Assembly: GCA_947464275.1 (NCBI GenBank)
Contig: CANHVU010000012.1
Location: forward strand, 28,969-92,968
Direction of reading: 5' to 3'
Length of the DNA stretch: 64,000 nt
Origin: Bacteroidota bacterium
Lineage (GTDB): Bacteria; Bacteroidota; Bacteroidia; UKL13-3
A program made the position numbers and the translations under genes. The notes under the pieces are model-generated. The model did no database searches. It saw only the letters and a program-made list of their open reading frames with translations, and was not told where the DNA came from. Positions 55,837-64,000 of the stretch are shown here, in pieces. The first letter of the stretch is position 1, and the number at the start of each line of letters is the position of its first letter.

Positions 55837-57435
55837 ATGATTAGAATTGTTATCCTATATTTTTTTATCCTGTTTATTAGTTTTAGTGTAAATGCTCAAA
55901 TTCAAAAAATAGATAGTTTAAAATTTGTTATTCAGCAGTTTAAGCATAATAATAATTTTATTAAGGATACTAACTATCTAATAAAAACCAATGAAATAGC
56001 CGCATTATACAACTCTGTAAATCCTGATAGTACGATAGCCATAGCCAATCAAAATATTGAATATTGCAAAATTGCAAAATATTATAAAGGTTTGGCTGAA
56101 GCAATGCGAATTTTAGCTATGGGATTGGTGTCGAAAGGAGATTTTAATGAGGCAGTAAGATTATATGAGGAATCATTATTAATTGCTAAAAAAGTAAATG
56201 CAGAAAAGGTAATAAGTAAAATATACAATGGCTTAGGAATAATTCACAAAAATTTGGGAGATTATAAAAAGGCTTTAGATTATCATTTCAAATCGCTAGA
56301 AATAAAGGAAAGACTTGGCGATAAAAAAGCAATAGCCAATAGCTTAGGAAATATTGCCATTATCTATAAAAATATTGGTGATAAAAAATTTTCCTTAGAA
56401 AATTATCAGAAATCACTCAAGATTTTTCAAGCACTGAATGATAGGCTTGGAGTAGCTAGTACCTTAAATAACATAGCAAGTATTTATATATTACAAGATA
56501 ATTTCAATGAATCAATTCTAATCAATGAAAAAGCGTTGAAAATTCAAAATGAATTAGGGGATAATTTAGGAAAGGCATTTAGTTTAGAAAATATTGGAAT
56601 TGCCAAAACATATTTAAAATTGTTTGAAGAAGCTAAAACATACTTGGAACAATCATTAAAGATAAAAAAGGTTTTAGGAGATGAAAATGGCATATCTGAA
56701 ACTTTGCGTAATCTCTCAACCGTATACACTGAATTAAATCAATTTGAAAAGTCACTTCTTTTTTTGAACAATTCGCTAAAAAAATCAAAATCATTAGGAA
56801 ATAAATTACAAATAGCAAATTGCTACAACGATTTGTATAATTATTACAAAAAAATTAATAAGAATGATCTTGCACTTAGTGCGTTAGAAAACAGAATATC
56901 TTATGATGATAGTTTGCAAAGTATAGAAATACAGAAACAAATTATTCAATTAAAAAGCAAGTTTGAATATGAAAGTAAAGAACGTATTTTAAAGCATGAG
57001 CAAGCTAAAAGGGAATTGTATAATCAAGAAAAATTAAATTTTCACAAACAGATTATCGGTTTAATTTTTATAATCTTAATTATTGTTTTTGTAGCTATTT
57101 TCTTTATTGTAAAAAGTAGAAAGAAACTTCAAGTTGCCTATAATGAATTAGAAAAAGCTAAATTGGAAATTGAAATTTTAAATGTAGGTTTAAACGAAAA
57201 AGTTAAAGAAAGAACATTAACTTTAGAGGAAACCAACGAAAAGCTCAAAAAACATCTTTTTACTATAAATCATGTGGTGAGAAAACCAGTAGCTAACATA
57301 CTTGGAATTATTAAGTTGTTTAATTTTGAAGAAATAAATGACCCTGTTAATGAAACATCAATGGACTTACTGAAACAAACAACCTTAGAATTGGATAAAG
57401 TAATCCATGAAATCAATAAAAACCTAGAATCATAA
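55837..57435 (+). CDS. TPR protein with a DHp-like segment but no ATPase domain
   Basis: 532 residues: a signal-like N-terminus (1-21, SVNAQ), about seven tetratricopeptide repeats (about 90-335), a membrane helix (405-424), a coiled coil and a histidine-kinase dimerisation-like segment (FTINHVVRKPVANILGIIKL, His479). It stops after LDKVIHEINKNLES, where a HATPase domain would start, and the sequence beyond (57436 on) belongs to the opposite-strand helicase gene. Thus it has the shape of a TPR sensor kinase without a catalytic domain. Known Bacteroidota proteins end in the same way, as far as I recall, so it may be a natural form. Confidence 0.8.
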   Translation: MIRIVILYFFILFISFSVNAQIQKIDSLKFVIQQFKHNNNFIKDTNYLIKTNEIAALYNSVNPDSTIAIANQNIEYCKIAKYYKGLAEAMRILAMGLVSKGDFNEAVRLYEESLLIAKKVNAEKVISKIYNGLGIIHKNLGDYKKALDYHFKSLEIKERLGDKKAIANSLGNIAIIYKNIGDKKFSLENYQKSLKIFQALNDRLGVASTLNNIASIYILQDNFNESILINEKALKIQNELGDNLGKAFSLENIGIAKTYLKLFEEAKTYLEQSLKIKKVLGDENGISETLRNLSTVYTELNQFEKSLLFLNNSLKKSKSLGNKLQIANCYNDLYNYYKKINKNDLALSALENRISYDDSLQSIEIQKQIIQLKSKFEYESKERILKHEQAKRELYNQEKLNFHKQIIGLIFIILIIVFVAIFFIVKSRKKLQVAYNELEKAKLEIEILNVGLNEKVKERTLTLEETNEKLKKHLFTINHVVRKPVANILGIIKLFNFEEINDPVNETSMDLLKQTTLELDKVIHEINKNLES

Positions 57436-57444
57436 AGTATTTAA

Positions 57445-59598
57445 TTATTTCTTCAAATGTGCTACAGCCATCCTAATTTGGTCAAAAGTAACTTCTGTTG
57501 GCAATTCAGCTTTCAACTCGCCAAATCGTTCTTTTCCATCATCTAGTAGTTTTTTTACCAAAGCAATTGTTTCTTCACTCACAAAATCAAGTGCACTTAA
57601 TTCACCCAAATCAACATAATGAGCTAAATGCCCACCAATTGTAGAAACAGCCATTCCTCTAAATGCAGCTATTTCTTCTATGGTTTTGCCCTCATTATAA
57701 AGTTTTAATGTTTCTTCCTTAGAATTTACTTTAACAGCTTTTTGATTAATTGTTTCAGCTATATCGTTAGGCTTGTCAATGGCCTCAATACTTATATCAA
57801 ACGAACCCAAAGTGGCAGTTTCTATATCATGAATACGTTTCCATGTAAACGATTTTACCTTTTGTAAATTGGTAATAAACTGCTTCGTTTTTTGTTTAGG
57901 TTTTAAATTGGTTTCTATGCTTTGCAAAGGTTTAAAAGCATCATCCAATATTTTTTTAGCAAAATACGTCTTTGCGCTTTTTACCCTTTCGCTTAGCAAA
58001 TTTGCATCAATTGGATTTTGTTTAATAATTTCCTCTACCCTGATTTTGAATTTATCTGCCACAATTCTATGCTCATTTAAATTCCTGATAATGGCGTTTA
58101 AATGTTGCAAGGTTTCTTCTTTATCTGGAATTTGTTTGGTAGCGGTAAATGCCTCAAAAAGCGTGTATTCTTGGACTACTTTTCTTAAATCAAATGTTTT
58201 GTAAAGCTGACTCAATCCATATTCAAACTTTGCATCATCCAATCCATCCATTAAAGCTTGCTCATTCGATTGTTTAAGCGAAAACTGAACAATTCTATCA
58301 TCGCTTAAAATGCTATTCTGGTATATACGGCTTAAAAGAGTTAATCCTTCAAATGTTCTGCACCTACTTAAAGCTACATAAACTTGACCTGCGGCAAATG
58401 AAGCACCAGCATCAATAGCCAATCTATCAAAAGTTAAACCTTGACTTTTGTGAATGGTTATAGCCCAAGCTAACCTTATTGGAAATTGTTTAAAACTACC
58501 AATTTCTTCCTCTTCTATTTGGTTTTCGTCACGGTTTAAATTGTACCTAATATTTCGCCAAGTTTCGCGCTCAATTTTAAGTTCAGTTCCACTTTCAAAT
58601 TCCACTATTATTTCATCTTTGGCAATACTTTTTATCTTAGCTAATTTTCCATTAAAATAGCGTTTCTCAATATCGTTTTTGATAAACATAATTTGAGCAC
58701 CTTCTTTTAGCTCTAAAGCTTTTTCGGCTGGTAAAGACTTTTCGTTAAAATCACCATTTATTTCACCTTCAAATACAATTGATTCTGCTTCAATTTCGGC
58801 CAACTTTTGTTGGTTAATATTATCTGCTGTTCTGTTATGGGTAGTTAAGGTAATTAAACCATCCACATACCTGGCAGCTTCTGGATCATAACGTTCTTGA
58901 AGTAATTCAAAATCGTAATCATCCATATTATTATGCCTAATATTATTAAGTAAATTAATAAAGTGTTCTTCTTTTTGGCGGTATATTTTATTTAACTCTA
59001 AATGTGCAGGATTCAGTTGTTGGTATACTTCAGAGCTAAAAAAGAAAGGGCTTTTATAATACTGACTTAAAAGCGCCCATTCATTATCGTTGGTAACAGG
59101 TGGAAGCTGAAACATATCGCCAATAAATAATACTTGAACTCCACCAAAAGGCAATTGATTTCTGCGGTAATATTTCAGTGTTTCGTCAATACAATCAACC
59201 ATATCAACACGTAACATACTTACCTCGTCAATAATTAAAAGATCGAGTTCGTTTAGTAAATCAATTTTTTCGCGGTTAAATTTTACATTTTTAAAATGAG
59301 TATATCTGTTTACGCATTCTACTTGTCCAAAACCATGATTGGCTTCCTTAATAAAAGGTAAAAACGGTAATTGAAAAAACGAATGCATGGTAACACCACC
59401 GGCATTAATAGCTGCTACTCCTGTAGGTGCAACAATAACCATTCGTTTATTGCATGTATTTTGAATATGTTTTAAAAAAGTAGTCTTACCAGTACCAGCC
59501 TTACCAGTTAAAAACAAGCTAATATTAGTATTTTTTACTAAATCACTGGCAAGGTTAAAGGTAATATTATCGTTATCTGTGGTTTCTACTGCGCTCAT
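57445..59598 (-). CDS. Pif1/RecD-like superfamily 1 helicase with C-terminal HTH
   Basis: The protein has 717 residues. Walker A is LTGKAGTGKTTF (about 32-43), Walker B LLIIDEVSMLR (about 116-126), motif III VLFIGDMFQLPPV, and the UvrD_C_2 motif WAITIHKSQGLTFDRL with VYVALSRC. About residues 490-570 carry an HRDC/helical region, and the end (EETLKLYNEGKTIEEIAAFRGM) has a helix-turn-helix (Helicase-associated HTH_40-like). Pif1-like enzymes unwind forked or G-quadruplex DNA. It is transcribed away from the SPOR-protein gene start, on the same strand. Confidence 0.9.
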   Translation of the reverse strand: MSAVETTDNDNITFNLASDLVKNTNISLFLTGKAGTGKTTFLKHIQNTCNKRMVIVAPTGVAAINAGGVTMHSFFQLPFLPFIKEANHGFGQVECVNRYTHFKNVKFNREKIDLLNELDLLIIDEVSMLRVDMVDCIDETLKYYRRNQLPFGGVQVLFIGDMFQLPPVTNDNEWALLSQYYKSPFFFSSEVYQQLNPAHLELNKIYRQKEEHFINLLNNIRHNNMDDYDFELLQERYDPEAARYVDGLITLTTHNRTADNINQQKLAEIEAESIVFEGEINGDFNEKSLPAEKALELKEGAQIMFIKNDIEKRYFNGKLAKIKSIAKDEIIVEFESGTELKIERETWRNIRYNLNRDENQIEEEEIGSFKQFPIRLAWAITIHKSQGLTFDRLAIDAGASFAAGQVYVALSRCRTFEGLTLLSRIYQNSILSDDRIVQFSLKQSNEQALMDGLDDAKFEYGLSQLYKTFDLRKVVQEYTLFEAFTATKQIPDKEETLQHLNAIIRNLNEHRIVADKFKIRVEEIIKQNPIDANLLSERVKSAKTYFAKKILDDAFKPLQSIETNLKPKQKTKQFITNLQKVKSFTWKRIHDIETATLGSFDISIEAIDKPNDIAETINQKAVKVNSKEETLKLYNEGKTIEEIAAFRGMAVSTIGGHLAHYVDLGELSALDFVSEETIALVKKLLDDGKERFGELKAELPTEVTFDQIRMAVAHLKK

Positions 59599-59649
59599 TT
59601 ATGGCAATAATAACGAAAAGAAAAAGAAGAAAATAAAGATTTTATTAAA

Positions 59650-60753
59650 TTATTTAGCTTCAAAAATCCACGCATCAGGATTTTCAGATTCATTAATTTT
59701 ACTCAACTCTAAATTAGTTTCATTAAGATTAGAAAATTTATTGTAGGTAACATAAAATTTTATCTTTTTAGCAGAAGCCTTTGGTTTTTCAATTATTTCA
59801 GCATTTGTAAAACCTTCATTATTTAATGCTTCAAGTAGTTTATTGGCCTTTCTCATGCTTTTAAAAGCACCAGCAACTATATAGTAATTGCCTGAGAGGT
59901 TGGTTTCTAAATTAGAAGTTGAAATTATTTCTGTTTTAGGAATACTAGTTAAACTGTCATTGTTTAACTTAATCGAATCTGAATTTAACTCAATTTTTTT
60001 TGTGATTGCTGGAATAACTTCAACTACAGCTTGGCTTGGTGTATTGGTTGTAGAATTACTAAACTGATTTATTACTGATTTTATTTTAACTCCTAAGTTC
60101 AACTCGTCAAACTTATTTCTAATTGGTGTTAAATTGCCTTCTTGTAAGAAAATGTATGCATTTAATGCTAATACCATAATCAAAATAGAACCTATGGCTG
60201 TAAACACTAAACCATTTCCTTTACGTTTACGTGGTTTGTTAACAATTCCTTTTTCTTCAATTGAATTTGAATCAACTGAAATTATTGGTTCAACGTGATG
60301 AATAATTTTGGTAGACTTAGTTTCACCAATTGGTTTTAATCTGATTGCTTCTAATCCAAAAGAGTTGATAAGGAAATTAGCTTTTTTGTCTGGGGTAAAT
60401 ATTAAATTATTACTTAAATTAAGTTCAAAACTACCTAATCCTACAATTGTAAACTGTTTATTATTCCTTAATGTTACATGGAAATTACTAACTTCTTCAT
60501 CAATAATTTTTATGGCATCGCTATAATTGATGTTTAAATAATCGGCAATCTTGGTTGCTAGTAAACCATCATTTAATGTAAGTTGTGCATTAAAAGTTAC
60601 ATGTTTGTATGGAGGGTTTATCAACATCGAAACTGGGTCAATAGTTGCACTTTGTTGGTGCGCTAAAAATCCACCCAAGTTGGGAATGATTACACAGTTA
60701 TGTCTGTATAATAAACTTTTAACTAATGACCATATATTAACTTCTGAATGCAT
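59650..60753 (-). CDS. HU-CCDC81/SPOR-domain membrane protein
   Basis: 367 residues: two tandem HU-CCDC81 domains (about 5-60 with CVIIPNLGGFLAHQQSATID and 70-135 with FTIVGLGSFELNLSNNLIF), a membrane helix (about 180-200), a linker and a C-terminal SPOR domain (about 290-360, NYYIVAGAFKSMRKANKLLE). SPOR domains bind denuded septal peptidoglycan and HU-CCDC81 domains bind DNA or proteins inside, so the protein probably joins the division site with a cytoplasmic partner. This architecture is characteristic of Bacteroidota. Confidence 0.9.
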   Translation of the reverse strand: MHSEVNIWSLVKSLLYRHNCVIIPNLGGFLAHQQSATIDPVSMLINPPYKHVTFNAQLTLNDGLLATKIADYLNINYSDAIKIIDEEVSNFHVTLRNNKQFTIVGLGSFELNLSNNLIFTPDKKANFLINSFGLEAIRLKPIGETKSTKIIHHVEPIISVDSNSIEEKGIVNKPRKRKGNGLVFTAIGSILIMVLALNAYIFLQEGNLTPIRNKFDELNLGVKIKSVINQFSNSTTNTPSQAVVEVIPAITKKIELNSDSIKLNNDSLTSIPKTEIISTSNLETNLSGNYYIVAGAFKSMRKANKLLEALNNEGFTNAEIIEKPKASAKKIKFYVTYNKFSNLNETNLELSKINESENPDAWIFEAK

Positions 60754-60897
60754 TTATTACTTTTAGTTATTCAAATATAATGTCGCAATCTAAATAAACC
60801 ATTGTTAGCTATCAACATTATTTTTCAAAAAGTGGATAGCATTTCAATAAACTATGATTAACAGCCCATAAAGTGGTGGAAAACTTATTTTAAAGGT

Positions 60898-63198
60898 TTA
60901 AAGTAATTTTAGTTTAGCAAATTTTAAAACAATCATTTTTTTGCCAAATTGTTCAAATTCAATTTCAGCTTTTCTATTATCTCCAATTCCATCTAAACTT
61001 ACCACCGATCCAAATCCAAATCTTTGATGTTCAACACGCTGTTGAACTTGAATATTTTTGGTGTCATCGCCCACAAAATTTGGGTCCACCGCTGGTGGAG
61101 GTGCTGCTGCGGGTTTGGTTGGTGTATTAAACCTTTGACCCACAGTGCTTGGAGGCGTTTTGGCTGTTGGCGAAAGTGGTTTACCAAACCTAGAGGTTTG
61201 CACGGTAGGTTTGCTTTGCACATTGCTATTGCCTTTACTAAACAATGCATCAAACTGTAAAAACTTAGGGTCTAATTCACTTAAAAAACGACTAGGTTCT
61301 GCATTGGTAATATTACCAAATTTAAACCTACTGCTAGCAAACGAAAGTGTCAATTTATTCATGGCACGTGTTATTGCCACATAAAATAGTCTTCTCTCTT
61401 CTTCTAACTCTTGGCGGCTGTTGAGCGACAACTGAGATGGAAAAAGATTTTCTTCTAAACCTACAATATATACATTTTTAAATTCCAAACCTTTTGAAGC
61501 ATGAATGGTCATCATGGTAACTTTATCGTTATCGTTTGGATCTTCATTATCCGAATCAGTCAATAGCGCTATATCGGCCATGTATTCCTCTAAAATACCG
61601 TATTTTTGAACTCCGTCTTCATCCACGCTATCATCCACACTGAATTCTTTCAAACCGTTCAATAATTCTTCAATATTTTCATAACGAGCAATACCTTCTA
61701 CCGTTTTATCTTCATAAAGCGATTTTAATAAACCGGTTTGTTTTGCTACATGCATGGCTACATCGTAAGCAGGTTTTTTAAGCATGGTTTGGAAACTACG
61801 AATCATTAACACAAAATCGCCCAATACATCGTAGCCTTTTATTTGAAACTCTCGCGCTCGCTCCAAAGTTTCAAATAAACTGATATTATTTTCCGAAGCA
61901 ACTATCATTACTTTATCCATGGTAGTTTTACCAATTCCTCGAGTAGGATAGTTGATTACGCGTTTCAATGCCTCTTCATCGTTGGTATTTAACACCAAAC
62001 GCAAATAAGCCAAAATATCTTTTATTTCTTTTCTATGGTAAAAACTCAAACCGCCATAAATGCGATAAGGAATATTCATTTTACGCAAAGCTTCTTCCAG
62101 AGAACGACTTTGCGCATTGGTTCGGTATAAAATGGCAAAATCTTTATTAGCCACATGTGAGTTCATTTTTTCTTGAAAAATAGAACTTGCCACCATTCGG
62201 CCTTCTTCGTTATCGGTTAAAGCACGTAAAACTTTAATTTTTTCGCCAACATCGTTGGTAGTAAATACCTTTTTAGGAATTTGGTCTTTGTTTAATTTAA
62301 TCAATCCTCCTGCAGCCTCTACAATGGTTTGAGAACTGCGGTAATTTTGCTCTAATTTAAAAACTTGGGTATCGCTAAAATCGCGCTGAAAGCCCAATAT
62401 ATTAGCAATAGTTGCACCCCTAAAAGCATAAATACTTTGTGCATCATCGCCTACTACAGCAATGTTTTGATGAACTGCTGCCAGTTTTTTTATAATGGCA
62501 TATTGTGCTTGGTTGGTATCTTGAAACTCATCCACCATGATGTATTTAAACTGGTGCTGGTATTTATGCAACACATCAGGATGGTTTTTAAATAATTCGA
62601 AGGTTTTAAGCAATAAATCATCAAAGTCCATGGCACTGGCTTTGAAACAACGGTCTTGATACATTTGGAAAATTTTACCAAACATGGGTCTTCCACTGCT
62701 TTCATCAAACGAAGTATTTTCATCGTTTGCCATGTATTCTCCAGCATTAACCAAAGCATTTTTAGCTGCTGAAATTCTGCCTAAAACTCCCGCAGGTTTG
62801 TATAATTTATCGTCTTGTCCTAATTCTTTAATAATGGTTTTAAGTAAACTTTTCGCATCATCGGTATCGTAAATGGTAAAATTACGAGGATAACCAATGC
62901 GCTCACTTTCTACACGTAATATGCGTGCAAAAATACTATGAAAAGTACCCATCCAAAGGTTACGGGCTTCGCTACCTACTACTGAATGAATTCGTTCGCG
63001 CATTTCTTTACTGGCTTTATTGGTAAAGGTGAGCGATAAAATATTAAAGGCATCTACGCCTTCTTTTAAAATATGAGCAACACGATAAGTAAGCACACGC
63101 GTTTTTCCAGAACCTGCACCTGCTACAATCATAACAGGGCCTTTGGTATTTTCAACAGCTGCGCGCTGACTTGGGTTTAACAAACTTAAATAATCCAC
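60898..63198 (-). CDS. pcrA: UvrD/PcrA-type DNA helicase
   Basis: A 766-residue SF1A helicase starting with GTG at 63198. Motifs: Q-motif LNPSQRAAV, Walker A VAGAGSGKTRVL (about 26-37), II MVDEFQDTNQAQY, III VVGDDAQSIYAFRGA, IV LEQNYRSSQTI, V MTIHASKGLEFKNV, VI RRLFYVAITRAM. A Pro-rich linker is followed by the PcrA-type C-terminal tudor-like domain (QRFGFGSVVSLDG). The protein removes RecA and helps nucleotide excision repair and transcription-coupled repair. It is last in the leftward group; beyond its start lies only repetitive DNA. Confidence 0.96.
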   Translation of the reverse strand: MDYLSLLNPSQRAAVENTKGPVMIVAGAGSGKTRVLTYRVAHILKEGVDAFNILSLTFTNKASKEMRERIHSVVGSEARNLWMGTFHSIFARILRVESERIGYPRNFTIYDTDDAKSLLKTIIKELGQDDKLYKPAGVLGRISAAKNALVNAGEYMANDENTSFDESSGRPMFGKIFQMYQDRCFKASAMDFDDLLLKTFELFKNHPDVLHKYQHQFKYIMVDEFQDTNQAQYAIIKKLAAVHQNIAVVGDDAQSIYAFRGATIANILGFQRDFSDTQVFKLEQNYRSSQTIVEAAGGLIKLNKDQIPKKVFTTNDVGEKIKVLRALTDNEEGRMVASSIFQEKMNSHVANKDFAILYRTNAQSRSLEEALRKMNIPYRIYGGLSFYHRKEIKDILAYLRLVLNTNDEEALKRVINYPTRGIGKTTMDKVMIVASENNISLFETLERAREFQIKGYDVLGDFVLMIRSFQTMLKKPAYDVAMHVAKQTGLLKSLYEDKTVEGIARYENIEELLNGLKEFSVDDSVDEDGVQKYGILEEYMADIALLTDSDNEDPNDNDKVTMMTIHASKGLEFKNVYIVGLEENLFPSQLSLNSRQELEEERRLFYVAITRAMNKLTLSFASSRFKFGNITNAEPSRFLSELDPKFLQFDALFSKGNSNVQSKPTVQTSRFGKPLSPTAKTPPSTVGQRFNTPTKPAAAPPPAVDPNFVGDDTKNIQVQQRVEHQRFGFGSVVSLDGIGDNRKAEIEFEQFGKKMIVLKFAKLKLL

Positions 63199-63500
63199 GG
63201 CTGCAAATTACTGCTTTAAACAAGGCTGTTTTCAACATGTTATTAGCTTTTTATTTTATTTAGTGATTTGTTGAATTAGCGATTTGGAGATTGGTTGGAT
63301 TGTTAAATTGTTAGATGGTTAAATTGCTGCATTGTGTTAGATTGCTGTCAAGCAAAGCGTGATTAAATTATTTTTTCGTTTCTTGTTGGTCATAATTCTT
63401 TATTCATAATTCAAGACCTGATAACAAATAACGAAGTTCCCACACTTTTACCTCGCAATCAACATTCCGAACTTCGCACTCCATTCACTTCCTAAATACT
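63199..63500. other. Gene-free stretch before the tandem repeats
   Basis: Upstream of the helicase gene, this stretch has low-complexity runs (TTGTTAGATTGTTAAATTG-like, about 63290-63355). From 63408 it has CAAGACCTGATAACAA and a 25-base word at 63456-63480 (starting CAATCAACATTCC) that recurs exactly at 63668-63692. No gene is supported. Confidence 0.5.
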
Positions 63501-63629
63501 AATCGGTCATGCTGTAAGCATCTTCTTGGCTTTAATTGATTGCTTTCCATTAGCATTAACTTTGATAAAGTTCTAAACTTTGACAAAGTTTTTTACAATC
63601 ATCTAATAAAGTTTGTTCTTACGCCAAGG
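63501..63629. repeat. 129-bp perfect direct repeat, copy 1
   Basis: From AATCGGTCATGCTG to TACGCCAAGG this copy is identical base by base to 63872-64000. It contains the 40-kb core (ATGCTGTAAGCATCT then GCTTTAATTGATTGC, 63509 on) and a 17-base palindrome (AAACTTTGACAAAGTTT). Confidence 0.9.
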
Positions 63630-63700
63630 CCTGAGAACAATGATGAAATTCTCTTCTTTTTACTTCTCAATCAACATTCCGAACTTCGCACTTTTTTTAA

Positions 63701-63772
63701 TTGGCTAATCCCGCAAACTTTCGGGACAACTTTTCTTTTCCGTTGGTTGATCCCGAAAGCCTTCGGGACAAC
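63701..63772. repeat. Pair of 30-base repeats with CCCGAA hairpin
   Basis: Related 30-base units at 63701-63730 and 63743-63772 (TTGGCTAATCCCGC... and TTGGTTGATCCCGA...), both ending TTCGGGACAAC. The second contains a perfect TCCCGAA-AGCC-TTCGGGA hairpin. Short open frames across them repeat LIPKAFGTT-type peptides and are not genes. Confidence 0.7.
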
Positions 63773-63871
63773 GGTAATTGATTTATAGGCAATTTGTTTT
63801 TTAATTGGCTGAAGCCAATTGGATTTTATGATTGATTTTTTACTCCGCACTTCGTTCACTACTTAACTTTC

Positions 63872-64000
63872 AATCGGTCATGCTGTAAGCATCTTCTTGG
63901 CTTTAATTGATTGCTTTCCATTAGCATTAACTTTGATAAAGTTCTAAACTTTGACAAAGTTTTTTACAATCATCTAATAAAGTTTGTTCTTACGCCAAGG
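63872..64000. repeat. 129-bp perfect direct repeat, copy 2 (reaches window edge)
   Basis: Identical to 63501-63629 and still matching at the last base of the window, so the repeat or array probably continues. The period to copy 1 is 371 bases. Confidence 0.9.

Noticed and set aside
63540..63859. Two overlapping open frames on opposite strands with repeated LIPKAFGTT-like peptides
   Set aside because: The peptide repeats come from the 30-base DNA repeats with CCCGAA hairpins. Neither frame looks like a protein.

Overview
The window is AT-rich chromosomal DNA from a member of the Bacteroidota. Four things point there. (1) Several genes have the phylum's own promoter form (TTG, 19-nt spacer, TANNTTTG), best seen before queA, rpsP, carA and rpsU. 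(2) Start sites lack Shine-Dalgarno sequences, except for a strong one before rpsU. (3) Ribosomal protein S16 has a long Ala/Glu-rich tail. (4) The gene sets are typical of the phylum: LytS/LytTR pair, ftsX-DUF3098-uppP, lptE-acidic protein-secG, a HU/SPOR protein, YfhO and CarboxypepD_reg proteins. No rRNA, tRNA, CRISPR array, transposase or phage gene was seen. I cannot name a genus.

Layout. 1-5.1 kb: the tail of an outer-membrane barrel gene, a LytS-type kinase with its LytTR regulator, and an orphan six-PAS histidine kinase. 5.1-9.4 kb: free-methionine sulfoxide reductase, a small lipoprotein, queA, the rpsP-rimM operon and an arginase. 9.5-18.1 kb: recN, an O-antigen-ligase-like protein, carA, eno, a small accessory island (barrel protein, membrane protein, lipoprotein, diverged repeats), then divIC and rpsU. 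18.2-27.3 kb: a lipoprotein, a lytic transglycosylase, parC with a VIT-family transporter, and leuS. 27.5-33.1 kb: ftsX, DUF3098, uppP, an MBL hydrolase, a subtilisin-like protease, a regulatory-domain protein and ybaB.

33.3-46.3 kb: a TolC-type protein, two unrecognised small genes, YfhO, a Crp/YCII/DoxX-like trio, a SIMPL protein, dipeptidyl peptidase IV, a one-cysteine redoxin, a short-chain dehydrogenase, methylmalonyl-CoA epimerase and a phosphopantetheinyl transferase. 46.4-63.2 kb: gcvP, secG, a large acidic protein, lptE, an aminotransferase/heptose-kinase/TPR-sensor operon, a Pif1-like helicase, the HU/SPOR protein and a PcrA/UvrD helicase. From 63.2 kb to the edge there are only intergenic repeats.

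Most genes are housekeeping: translation, envelope building, DNA repair and central metabolism. The less ordinary material is regulatory or repetitive: the rpsU leader, a composite repeat family at 40.1-40.5 and 63.4-64.0 kb, the repeat-bounded island between eno and divIC, and two proteins of familiar families that lack expected catalytic parts (the redoxin and the TPR/DHp sensor). I found no clear new multi-gene system. The repeat family and the rpsU leader are the best leads. TTG start codons are frequent.
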